Below are positions 1 through 6,843 of a stretch of 15,869 nt of DNA, piece by piece. Source of the DNA: Pseudomonadota bacterium (lineage in GTDB: Bacteria; Pseudomonadota; Gammaproteobacteria; Pseudomonadales; Azotimanducaceae); NCBI GenBank assembly GCA_009936895.1, contig JAACDS010000225.1:1-15869 (forward strand), read 5' to 3'. The notes beneath the pieces were generated by a model. That model worked only from the letters and a program-made list of their open reading frames with translations, searched no databases and was not told the DNA's origin. Each line of letters opens with the position of its first letter. The first letter of the stretch is position 1. The position numbers and the translations under genes were made by a program.

Positions 1-103
1 TAGCGTCGACAGCCGCTGCGGGTAGATCCCCCTCGAAAAAAAGAGTACCGGTCAGCACGACGAATCCCAGTAAAAGGAGTCCAGCCCATGATCGTTTCTT
101 CAT
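1..103 (-). CDS. N-terminal fragment of an exported protein (partial)
   Basis: Reading the minus strand from the ATG at 103-101 gives 34 codons without a stop before the window ends. The product begins MKKRSWAGLLLLGFVVLTGT, a textbook Sec signal peptide with a Lys/Arg n-region and a Leu/Val-rich core, followed by a Phe-Phe-Glu segment and an Ala-rich stretch that could hold a cleavage site. An AAAGG ribosome binding site lies about 9 nt upstream, and an in-frame TAA lies five codons upstream of the ATG, so the start cannot be farther upstream. The mature domain is outside the window and its function cannot be named. The gene is divergent from the molybdenum hydroxylase operon, with a 128-base gap to the FAD-subunit start. 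Confidence 0.6.
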   Translation of the reverse strand, partial: MKKRSWAGLLLLGFVVLTGTLFFEGDLPAAAVDA

Positions 104-231
104 TGTTCTTTGCCTTTATGCTTCCGGAACCGCTCGTCACCTAAACAGCTTACAAGTCACCAGAGAAGAGTGCGCCCAAGCGAATTTTCTGAGACTATTT
201 TGCACTGGGGATTAATTAAGTGAGGGAAAAC
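104..231. promoter_or_regulatory. Divergent intergenic region upstream of the molybdenum hydroxylase operon
   Basis: This 128-base gap separates the partial minus-strand exported protein from the FAD subunit and must hold both start regions. It contains the ribosome binding site for the plus-strand gene (GAGGG at about 222-226) and an A/T-rich stretch (190-220) that is a reasonable location for a promoter. I could not fit a convincing sigma-70 -35/-10 pair or a clear operator palindrome. The promoter call is therefore based on gene arrangement only. Confidence 0.3.
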
Positions 232-1092
232 ATGAGATACGCAACACCTGCGTCCGCTAAGGAAGCAGCTGGCCTGTTGAGTAAAGAAACAGGCGCAGCC
301 TTTTTGCTTGCGGGCGGCACAGACTTACTAGTCAAACTGAAGATGGGCATGGTCGAACCGGACCTGGTCGTCGACATCAAGCGCATTCCAAAAATCGATG
401 AGATCCAGACGTCCGCGAAGGGCTTTACCATCGGTGCGGCGGTATCCGGCTCCGTAATCGGTGAGCACAAGGCACTGAAGGCCGCATGGCCGGGCGTGGT
501 TGAAGCGGCCAACTTGATAGGTTCGGATCAGATTCAAGGCCGCGCGACGCTCGCAGGTAACCTGTGTAATGCGTCACCAGCCGCGGATAGCGTGCCGGCA
601 ATGATTGCGGCGGGTGCCAAGGCGGTTATCGTCGGTCCCCAGAAGAAGCGCACGGTTGCGGTTGAAAAGGTCGTTCTAGGACCGGGTCAAACCTGCTTAA
701 CCAAGGGCGAAGTGATCGAAGCCATCACGTTGCCGAAGCCCGAACCGCGAACCGGCGACGCGTACCTTCGATTCATTCCGCGTACGGAGATGGATATCGC
801 TGTTGTTGGCGTGGCGATCAGCCTCAAGCTGGAGCGTGGCGTAGTGAAAAAAGCCAAGGTCGTACTCGGTGCTGTGGCTCCAACCGCAGTAGTGGTAGCC
901 GCTGGCGCGAAAGCCTTGGTGGGAAGCAAGCTGGACGACGCGGCCTTAGATAAGCTCGCTGCGGCCTGTAGTGCTGCCTGTAACCCGATAAATGATAAGC
1001 GTGGAACGGTCGAGTACCGGACCCGTGTTGCTGGTGTGTTGGCAAAGCGCGCCGCTAAAATCGCATTTCCACGCGCGGGAGGCGCCCTATGA
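232..1092 (+). CDS. FAD-binding subunit of a molybdenum hydroxylase (CoxM/CutM-like)
   Basis: This 286-residue protein is the medium, flavin-carrying subunit of a three-subunit molybdenum hydroxylase. It passes electrons from the iron-sulfur subunit to FAD and on to an external acceptor, normally in the cytoplasm. It opens with the usual YxxPxSxxEA pattern (MRYATPASAKEAAGLL). The two FAD-contacting motifs of the FAD_binding_5 family are visible: AGGTDLL at residues 27-33 and ATLAGN...SPAAD at 105-119. A CO-dehydrogenase flavoprotein C-terminal domain fits residues 170-280. A GTG at 220 could start four codons earlier, but GAGGG sits 5-6 nt before the ATG at 232, which also gives the family's normal N-terminus. 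The stop overlaps the next start (ATGA), implying translational coupling. Length is typical of the family. Family assignment is firm; the substrate is unknown. Confidence 0.93.
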   Translation: MRYATPASAKEAAGLLSKETGAAFLLAGGTDLLVKLKMGMVEPDLVVDIKRIPKIDEIQTSAKGFTIGAAVSGSVIGEHKALKAAWPGVVEAANLIGSDQIQGRATLAGNLCNASPAADSVPAMIAAGAKAVIVGPQKKRTVAVEKVVLGPGQTCLTKGEVIEAITLPKPEPRTGDAYLRFIPRTEMDIAVVGVAISLKLERGVVKKAKVVLGAVAPTAVVVAAGAKALVGSKLDDAALDKLAAACSAACNPINDKRGTVEYRTRVAGVLAKRAAKIAFPRAGGAL

Positions 1093-1592
1093 GCAACGCA
1101 ACATTAGTTTCGACAACAGTGAACGGTGATCCGGTGCAGTTTGCCTGCCCCACCGATGAAAGTTTGATGACCGCACTGCGCAATCGTGTGGGTTTGACTG
1201 GCGTCAAAGAAGGCTGTGGTACCGGCGACTGCGGTGCATGCAGTGTTACCTTGGATGGCAGTCTGGTGTGTTCTTGTTTGGTGCTTGGCGTTGAGGCCGA
1301 GGGCAGAGAAGTCACTACGGTAGAAGGTTTGTCAGAAGGCGGCGAGCTACACCTATTGCAGCAGAAGTTCATTGATCATGCCGCCCTGCAATGCGGTATT
1401 TGCACCCCCGGCTTTTTGGTGGCGGCTAAGTCGTTACTTGACCGCAACCCCAACCCGGATGAAACCGAGATCCGCTACGCCCTGGCAGGCAATCTCTGCC
1501 GCTGTACTGGCTACGACAAGATCGTTCATGCCGTTCAAGCCGCCGCCAAGGAAATGCGCGGCAAGGACAAGCGCAGCAAAAAAGGCCGCTAG
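1089..1592 (+). CDS. [2Fe-2S] subunit of a molybdenum hydroxylase (CoxS/CutS-like)
   Basis: This 167-residue small subunit carries two [2Fe-2S] clusters that relay electrons from the molybdenum centre to FAD. The N-terminal plant-ferredoxin-type cluster uses Cys43, Cys48, Cys51 and Cys63 (C-x4-C-x2-C-x11-C). The C-terminal four-helix domain carries Cys102, Cys105, Cys137 and Cys139 (C-x2-C-x31-C-x-C) within CGICTPGF and GNLCRCTGY. All eight ligands are intact. The C-terminus has a strongly basic tail (residues about 155-167, rich in Lys/Arg). The gene starts inside the end of the FAD-subunit gene (4-base overlap) and is followed by the large subunit after 31 bases, giving the medium-small-large order seen in CO dehydrogenase-like operons. 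Confidence 0.95.
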   Translation: MSNATLVSTTVNGDPVQFACPTDESLMTALRNRVGLTGVKEGCGTGDCGACSVTLDGSLVCSCLVLGVEAEGREVTTVEGLSEGGELHLLQQKFIDHAALQCGICTPGFLVAAKSLLDRNPNPDETEIRYALAGNLCRCTGYDKIVHAVQAAAKEMRGKDKRSKKGR

Positions 1593-1623
1593 GCACCATC
1601 ACCGGATATAGAGGGAAAGAACA

Positions 1624-3891
1624 ATGGGTCACGATCAAAAGTACGTAGACAAAAAATATGAAGTGGTCGGGGAGCGTTTCAATCGTCCCGACGGTATCGA
1701 CAAGGTCACTGGCAAGGCGCGCTACGGTGCAGACGCCAGTGCACCGGGACAATTGGTAGGCCGCGTCCTGCGCTCGCCTCATGCGCATGCTCAGATTTTG
1801 AAAATCAATACAGCCAAGGCGGAGAAGCTACCGGGTGTTAAATCTGTGGTTACCTTTGAGGATATGCCGGATTTGACCGGCGGCGATCAGGGTTTGGCTG
1901 ATATTTTGGAAAACTGCATGGCGCGAGGCCGCGCACTGTATGACGGCCACGCCGTGGCAGCCGTGGCAGCCGTGGATGAGCAAACGGCCGCCCAGGCATT
2001 GAAGCTGATCGACGTGAAGTACAAGAAGCTGCCCCATGTCACGGATGTGGATGAGGCCATGCTGGAATCCGCACCGGTGATTCATGACCGGATCATGACT
2101 CGGGGTGTTGAGCCGGCTCCAACGAAGCCGTCTAATATCGCGGCCAGAACCCAAATGGGTTACGGCGATGTGGATGCAGGCTTTGCCGAAGCCGATGTCA
2201 TTATTGAAAAAACCTACAAAACCGAGCAAACCCATCAGGGCTATATCGAGCCTCATGCTTGTTTGGCGTCGGTGAATCCCGATGGTACCGCCGAGCTGTG
2301 GGTGACAACTCAGGGACACTTCGTTTTCCGCAACGTCTGCGCATCGCTGTTGGGTTTGGATATTGCCAAACTGAAGGTGACGTCGTCTGAGATCGGTGGT
2401 GGTTTCGGTGGCAAGACCCACGTTTGGGGCGAGCCTGTGGCACTGGCGCTGTCGCGCAAGGCAAACCGGCCGGTGAAGCTGGTGATGGGGCGCGACGAAG
2501 TCTTTCGCGGCACGGGTCCGACCTCCTCTACGTCCATTGACGTCAAGATGGGTGCTAAGAAAGACGGCACGATCACCGCCGCGGTTGCAGAGCTTCGTTA
2601 CCAGGGCGGTGCCTTCCCCGGCAACTGGGCCATGCTGGCATGTATGACGGCGTTTGCCTGTTACGACATTAAAAACAACAAATCCATTGGTTGGGACGTG
2701 GTTGTAAACCGGCCCAAGGTAGCGGCCTATCGAGCTCCTTCTGCGCCCATGGCCGCCTTTGCGGTAGAAAGCACCATTGACGTGCTCGCGAAGGAGATCG
2801 GTATGAAGCCTATCGATGTGCGACTGAAAAATGTCGCGCGAGAAGGCACGGTAGCCCCTTACGGACCGACCTATGGGCCGATTGGTATCGAGCACACGTT
2901 GAAAGCCGTCAAAGACCATCCGCATATGCGCGCGAAGCTCAAGAAAAATCAGGGCCGCGGCGTTGCTTGTGGATTCTGGTTCAATATTGGCGGCCAGACC
3001 TGCACCGATTTGAACATCGGTGTGGATGGTACGGTGAACCTCACCTTAGGCACGGTAGACGTGGGCGGATCGCGATCTTCCATGGCGATGATTGCCGCTG
3101 AAGAGTTGGGCATTCCTTATGAGCAGGTGAGAGCGAATATCGCCGACACCACATCTTTGGGTCATAACGACATGACCGAAGGCAGTCGTGGAACGTTTTC
3201 CTCGGGTATGGCCACAGTCTTTGCGGCGCGGGACGCCATCGGCGTTCTCAAAGAGCGTGCGGCGAAAATGTGGGGTGTTCCCGTAGACGATGTGGTCTGG
3301 GAAAACGGTCAGGCTGTTGCCACTGGCAAAGGCCACGGAAATTTGCCTCCGCTATCGTTAAAAGAGATTGCGGCCAAATCCGGTCGTACTGGCGGACCGA
3401 TAGCGGGTCATAACGAAGTAGTTGCTGACGGCGCGGGCATGGGCTTTGCGAGCCACATCTGTGATGTGGAAGTAGATCCAGAAACCGGCCGGTCAACCAT
3501 CGTTCGTTACACTGTCGTCCAAGATGCAGGTAAGGCGATCAACCCGGACTATGTTGAAGGTCAATTCCAAGGCGGCGCCACGCAGGGCATCGGCTGGGCG
3601 TTGAATGAGGAATACATATACGGCGACGACGGCCGTCTGCAGAATCCCGGCTTTCTGGATTACCGCATACCTGTTTGCTCGGACCTTCCTTTCATCGACA
3701 CCACGATTTTGGAAGTTCCCAACCCTTTGCACCCCTACGGTGTGCGCGGTGTGGGTGAGACATCGATTGTTCCGCCATTGGCTGCGGTGGGTAACGCCAT
3801 AGCCAATGCTGCGGGTGTCCGCATGACTCATGCACCGATGTCGCCTCCACGTGTGTTGGCGGCCATCGATGAACGGGACAATGCGGGTTAG
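1624..3891 (+). CDS. Molybdopterin-binding catalytic subunit, xanthine dehydrogenase/CO dehydrogenase superfamily
   Basis: This 755-residue large subunit should bind the Mo-pterin cofactor and hydroxylate the substrate with oxygen derived from water. Visible signatures are the N-terminal a/b-hammerhead domain (about 20-130), HQGYIEPHACLA at 204-215, the cofactor-binding EIGGGFGGK at 256-264, and AYRAPSAP at 368-375, which occupies the active-site loop. GVGE at 709-712 supplies the expected catalytic base, Glu712. The form I CO dehydrogenase loop AYxCSFR is absent, so this is not a classical CO oxidiser. AYRAP resembles loops in the broad xanthine dehydrogenase family acting on purines, nicotinoids or other N-heterocycles and aromatics. 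GAGGG lies 8 nt before the ATG. The end overlaps the start of the MoaD-like gene. No XdhC or CoxDEF-type maturation gene is in the window. Substrate unknown. Confidence 0.93.
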   Translation: MGHDQKYVDKKYEVVGERFNRPDGIDKVTGKARYGADASAPGQLVGRVLRSPHAHAQILKINTAKAEKLPGVKSVVTFEDMPDLTGGDQGLADILENCMARGRALYDGHAVAAVAAVDEQTAAQALKLIDVKYKKLPHVTDVDEAMLESAPVIHDRIMTRGVEPAPTKPSNIAARTQMGYGDVDAGFAEADVIIEKTYKTEQTHQGYIEPHACLASVNPDGTAELWVTTQGHFVFRNVCASLLGLDIAKLKVTSSEIGGGFGGKTHVWGEPVALALSRKANRPVKLVMGRDEVFRGTGPTSSTSIDVKMGAKKDGTITAAVAELRYQGGAFPGNWAMLACMTAFACYDIKNNKSIGWDVVVNRPKVAAYRAPSAPMAAFAVESTIDVLAKEIGMKPIDVRLKNVAREGTVAPYGPTYGPIGIEHTLKAVKDHPHMRAKLKKNQGRGVACGFWFNIGGQTCTDLNIGVDGTVNLTLGTVDVGGSRSSMAMIAAEELGIPYEQVRANIADTTSLGHNDMTEGSRGTFSSGMATVFAARDAIGVLKERAAKMWGVPVDDVVWENGQAVATGKGHGNLPPLSLKEIAAKSGRTGGPIAGHNEVVADGAGMGFASHICDVEVDPETGRSTIVRYTVVQDAGKAINPDYVEGQFQGGATQGIGWALNEEYIYGDDGRLQNPGFLDYRIPVCSDLPFIDTTILEVPNPLHPYGVRGVGETSIVPPLAAVGNAIANAAGVRMTHAPMSPPRVLAAIDERDNAG
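1951..1975 (+). repeat. Short 9-base tandem repeat inside the large-subunit gene
   Basis: The unit GCCGTGGCA occurs twice and then partially a third time (GCCGTGG), in frame, and encodes Ala-Val-Ala-Ala-Val-Ala-Ala-Val at residues about 110-117. This is a small coding minisatellite of the kind that can slip by whole codons. It lies in the hammerhead domain, away from the cofactor motifs. Confidence 0.6.
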
Positions 3892-4123
3892 CCTGAGCAG
3901 TACGTTTCAGCTGACAGATGGTCCCGGCAGCACCGTCGAGGTGCAGGCCGAGACCATCGCTGAGATGATGGCTTCGCTGACGGATCGATATCCCAGTTTT
4001 CAGCAGTTGCTCGATCGCGGCGTCGCCGTGTCGATCGACGGTCAGATATTTCGTGATGACTGGACCCAGCCCATTCCTTCCGGTGCAGAAGTGTTTTTGA
4101 TTCCTCGTATCGAGGGTGGCTGA
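3881..4123 (+). CDS. MoaD/ThiS-like ubiquitin-fold sulfur-carrier protein
   Basis: The predicted product of 80 residues ends in Gly-Gly (FLIPRIEGG), the hallmark of beta-grasp sulfur carriers. In MoaD and ThiS this tail is adenylated and thiocarboxylated, supplying sulfur for molybdopterin or thiamin. The rest fits the fold: a beta-strand start, Thr/Val-rich second strand, a helix (residues about 24-45, AETIAEMMASLTDRYPSFQQLL), and the segment SGAEVFLIP before the tail. I chose the ATG at 3881, which overlaps the large-subunit stop by 11 bases; an in-frame ATG at 3869 would add four residues. No MoaE partner is adjacent. Overlap with the Mo-enzyme gene suggests a dedicated role in cofactor supply, or a sulfur/ubiquitin-like role in this pathway. 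The fold call is good; the exact role is inferred. Confidence 0.8.
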   Translation: MRVSLSSTFQLTDGPGSTVEVQAETIAEMMASLTDRYPSFQQLLDRGVAVSIDGQIFRDDWTQPIPSGAEVFLIPRIEGG

Positions 4124-4125
4124 GC

Positions 4126-4575
4126 GTGCTCTTTACGTGGCTGCGTAAACCCCGTGCGTGGCTTGCCTTAGGTCTTGTGGTTCTGGTGGGTTTGTTGGCC
4201 TGGCTGCCCGTCCGTACTCAGCAGGTTAACGCTCAGGTCGTTGAGGAGATCCGAGCCAATCCCCAGGGCGAGCGCGCTGCACGCACAATGATCATTTTCT
4301 TGGCCGATGGTCGCGTCTACCCGGTGAATTATCTGCGCGAAGACGACTTGGTTTTTATGGGTATTGACGGCCGCTGGTGGCGCGCTTTTCAGAGCTCGAG
4401 CGAACCCGTGGAGATGGTGATACAGGGCCAACGGTTGAGCGGGCACGCTCAGGTCGTGCTCGATGATCCTGAGTACGTTGTTGATGTGTTCGCCCGACTG
4501 CGCCCGAAGGCACCAAGCTGGCTGCCTCTGTGGCTTAACGGCAAGTTGGTGGTGATTACCCTGCAACCGGATTAA
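4126..4575 (+). CDS. Small membrane-anchored protein, possible flavin-type split beta-barrel
   Basis: This 149-residue protein starts at a GTG two bases after the MoaD-like stop, with GGGTGG upstream inside that gene. It has a basic N-terminus and one hydrophobic segment (residues about 11-28), which should act as a membrane anchor with the remainder facing the periplasm. The soluble part alternates strands and turns (TMIIFLADGRVYPVNYL at 54-70, DDLVFMGIDGRWWRAF at 73-88, VEMVIQGQRLSGHAQVVLDD at 95-114). This pattern resembles the split barrels of pyridoxamine-phosphate-oxidase-like and deazaflavin-dependent nitroreductase-like proteins, in which a strand ending near W-x-x-A/N-L is followed by strands around V-x-V-x-G. 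The similarity is by eye and weak. It could serve as an electron-transfer or accessory partner of the hydroxylase, but its function is not known. Confidence 0.75.
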   Translation: MLFTWLRKPRAWLALGLVVLVGLLAWLPVRTQQVNAQVVEEIRANPQGERAARTMIIFLADGRVYPVNYLREDDLVFMGIDGRWWRAFQSSSEPVEMVIQGQRLSGHAQVVLDDPEYVVDVFARLRPKAPSWLPLWLNGKLVVITLQPD

Positions 4576-4606
4576 ACATTTTCTAGCCCATCGGGGGGAG
4601 CAGTAA

Positions 4607-5722
4607 ATGACATCGATTGAACGCGAATTCGTATCACTGGTTTCGGCGACTGGACAGCGTAACGGTGCGGGCTTCAACACCTGTCAGGGCTTGTACCACA
4701 GGCCCAAGGGCCAAGTACCCAAGGTGGCGTTTATTGCCACCCATTACAACGTCGACTTTAGCGAGCACTATCTGGGCGACTTGATGGCTGCTAGAGGTCT
4801 TGGATTTCTGGGTTGGAATACCCGATTTCGCGGTAACGAACCGTTTTTCTTGCTCGAGCATGCGCTGATTGATATCGGTGCTGGAGTTCAATGGCTGAAA
4901 TCTGAAGCCGGGGTAGAGATCGTCGTGCTATTGGGTAATTCCGGTGGTGGTTCGCTGATGGCGGCCTACCAATCCCAATCGGCAGGGGTCACCTTGCAGC
5001 CGACGCCGGGTATGAAAATTCCTCAGGCGCTGCATCATCTGCCTTCCGCAGATATCTACGTCTCGCTCTGCGCTCATGGTGGCCGGCCAGAGGTATTGAC
5101 CGCATGGTTCGACCCGTCGGTGGCAGATGAAACCGATCCCAGCAGCGTTGTTGCCGAGTTGAATATGTACGATCCGATACACGGACCGCCTTACTCCGCC
5201 GACTTCGTGGCCCGCTACCGTTTGGCTCAGGAGCAGCGCAATCATCGGATCACTCGATGGTGTCACGACGAACTGGCCCGTATTCGTCCGCATGGCATGT
5301 TCGACCGAGCTTTTAATCTGTATCGGACCTGGGCAGATCTGCGACTGATGGATGGTAATCTTGATCCTTCCAATCGTCAGGTAGGGGTCTGTTATGCCGG
5401 CGATCCGAAAACGGCGAACTACAGTCCACGCGGTATTGGCCTGACCAATACGCTGCGCACGTGGCTTTCGATGTGGAGCCTGACAGATTCCCATTGCAGC
5501 GGTGAGGAGCATTTGACACGAATTCGAGTGCCGTCACTGGTGGTTCAAAGCGATGCAGACACTGGAGTCTTTCCTTCCGATGCCAAGGCCATATTCGATG
5601 GCTTGGGTGCTCAGGATAAGCATTTGGAGATGGTGGCTGGCGATCATTATCTGCAGCAGCCTGGCAACGCAAGAGACGAGGTGGCTGATTTTATTGTCGG
5701 TTGGTTGTCGTCTCGAACCTAA
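4607..5722 (+). CDS. Alpha/beta hydrolase
   Basis: This 371-residue protein has the nucleophile elbow GNSGGG with Ser112. The catalytic acid is probably Asp318 (Asp316 is the alternative) in QSDADTGVFPSD, and the catalytic His347 is in GDHYL. The order Ser-Asp-His and the spacing are those of the alpha/beta hydrolase fold. The N-terminal part includes HYNVDFSEHYLG and NTRFRGNEP, consistent with the strand and oxyanion region preceding the elbow. A helical cap insert probably covers residues about 150-270. There is no signal peptide, so it should be cytoplasmic. The ATG has a strong GGGGGAG site about 7 nt upstream. It lies 31 bases after the anchored protein gene, in the same operon. It may cleave an ester, amide or C-C bond of the product made by the hydroxylase; related fold members do this in N-heterocycle catabolism. 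Substrate unknown. Confidence 0.85.
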   Translation: MTSIEREFVSLVSATGQRNGAGFNTCQGLYHRPKGQVPKVAFIATHYNVDFSEHYLGDLMAARGLGFLGWNTRFRGNEPFFLLEHALIDIGAGVQWLKSEAGVEIVVLLGNSGGGSLMAAYQSQSAGVTLQPTPGMKIPQALHHLPSADIYVSLCAHGGRPEVLTAWFDPSVADETDPSSVVAELNMYDPIHGPPYSADFVARYRLAQEQRNHRITRWCHDELARIRPHGMFDRAFNLYRTWADLRLMDGNLDPSNRQVGVCYAGDPKTANYSPRGIGLTNTLRTWLSMWSLTDSHCSGEEHLTRIRVPSLVVQSDADTGVFPSDAKAIFDGLGAQDKHLEMVAGDHYLQQPGNARDEVADFIVGWLSSRT

Positions 5723-5738
5723 CCAAAGAGAAAGAACT

Positions 5739-6791
5739 ATGAACAAGCAGATCGATGCCATAGGAGCCCAGGCTGAGCTACATCACCAGTACTTCCTGGG
5801 CCTGCAGTTGATGGTGGCGGTAGAAGAGAGTCGGCAGGTTGTCTACGACTGGATGTTTCGCTTGTTCCGTCGTCAACACGAAGAAAAATTTCTCTCGAGT
5901 TTTGCCAAGCTAGGACTCGACGGGCTGCCTCATGCCGTCGCTTGTGCCAAATACCACGTGCTCTCCAACGGCGTTGGTGGGGTTGCAGTGGAATACATGG
6001 CCGAATCCGATAGCAAGGCGTGGGTTCGTTTTCGCTACCCGCGCTGGATGTACGCGGGTCCAGCGATCTGCGGTATTCCTGTGGAAGCCAGCAGGGGCTT
6101 CTTAGACGGTTGGTATGCCCAAAATGGCGTTAGCTTGAACAATCCGCGACTGGGCTTTGTCTGCGTGTCTGAAGACGTCACCGGGCAATTTGGACTCTGT
6201 GGCTACTTTAAGGAGCATACCCATGACCTTGCGCCGGAAGAGCGCCTGCAGTTCGCCCCCAACGAATCTGTGCCGGGTTTTGACCCCAGCGCCCAGCCAG
6301 CACCGCCGGACAATCAATGGAACGAAGAACGATTGGCGAAGGCGAATCGCAATTATGCGCTGGAGTACATTCGTAACGGGATAGCCGCCCTGAGTCAGGT
6401 TGTCGGTGCCGAGCGGGCCCAAGCCTTGGCGCAACGGTCGGCGCGTCTCACCGGCCTGCAACATTATCCGGTTATGGGCGGTCAGGTGGGTGCTGTGGAC
6501 GGCAGCGTTCAGGATGCTGCAGATTTTTTGCAGTCTATGATGATTGGTATGGGGGACGAGTGTTCAGTAGCAGCGCAAACCGACGGCTCCGTTATCGTCC
6601 TGCAGCGAGGCATGCGTGTGGCAAGAGGTCTGGACGGTTCGACGCGCGAGAATCTCTTGGCGTCTTGGATCGAGCTGTGGCGCGGTGCCATTCACTCGCA
6701 TCGAACCTTCATGGATCTGAGTTGTGCCGTGGACGGCGAAGCCCCGGATACGCTTCGTTGGACGATACACCCCCACCCTCCAGCGACTTAA
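5739..6791 (+). CDS. Uncharacterised 350-residue protein of the molybdenum hydroxylase operon
   Basis: I do not recognise this protein with confidence. It begins at the ATG at 5739, preceded by AAAGAGAAAGAA, 16 bases after the hydrolase stop. The open frame extends upstream into the hydrolase gene, but that part is only overlap. It has no signal peptide or membrane span. The N-terminal 60 residues look helical (QAELHHQYFLGLQLMVAVEE). A middle region (about 80-190) is rich in aromatic residues and Gly (RFRYPRWMYAGP, GFLDGWYAQNGV, NPRLGFVC). A C-terminal alpha/beta part contains GMGDECSVAAQTDGS and SWIELWRGAIHSHRTFM. The overall pattern faintly recalls L-2-amino-thiazoline-4-carboxylate hydrolase-like proteins, but this is weak. 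Position as the last gene of the operon suggests it acts on a pathway intermediate or assists the hydrolase. Confidence 0.85.
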   Translation: MNKQIDAIGAQAELHHQYFLGLQLMVAVEESRQVVYDWMFRLFRRQHEEKFLSSFAKLGLDGLPHAVACAKYHVLSNGVGGVAVEYMAESDSKAWVRFRYPRWMYAGPAICGIPVEASRGFLDGWYAQNGVSLNNPRLGFVCVSEDVTGQFGLCGYFKEHTHDLAPEERLQFAPNESVPGFDPSAQPAPPDNQWNEERLAKANRNYALEYIRNGIAALSQVVGAERAQALAQRSARLTGLQHYPVMGGQVGAVDGSVQDAADFLQSMMIGMGDECSVAAQTDGSVIVLQRGMRVARGLDGSTRENLLASWIELWRGAIHSHRTFMDLSCAVDGEAPDTLRWTIHPHPPAT

Positions 6792-6843
6792 TCACTTCGG
6801 GTATCTTGATCGACAGAGCTCGCGCTCAAAGACCGGTGATTTT
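6790..6843 (+). terminator. Imperfect hairpin between convergent genes, probable terminator of the Mo-hydroxylase operon
   Basis: AATCAC (6790-6795) pairs with GTGATT (6836-6841). After a two-base bulge CGG (6798-6800) pairs with CCG (6833-6835), and TCTTGA (6804-6809) pairs with TCAAAGA (6826-6832) with one bulged A. A smaller hairpin, GAGC-TCGC-GCTC, fits in the centre. The plus-strand reading ends in TTTT (6840-6843). It spans the stop codons of both the 350-residue protein and the VOC gene. Bulges weaken it, so termination efficiency is uncertain. Confidence 0.45.

Noticed and set aside
1828..2925. 365-codon open frame on the minus strand
   Set aside because: It lies entirely inside the large-subunit gene, its product shows no recognisable motif (His/Arg/Cys-rich composition), and the opposite strand has full family motifs.
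1624..3891. Form I aerobic CO dehydrogenase (CoxL)
   Set aside because: The medium-small-large gene order fits, but the AYxCSFR active-site loop is missing; residues 368-375 read AYRAPSAP.
5553..5738. N-terminal extension of the 350-residue protein into the hydrolase gene
   Set aside because: This part overlaps the end of the alpha/beta hydrolase in another frame; the ATG at 5739 has a purine-rich site just upstream and gives a clean operon spacing.
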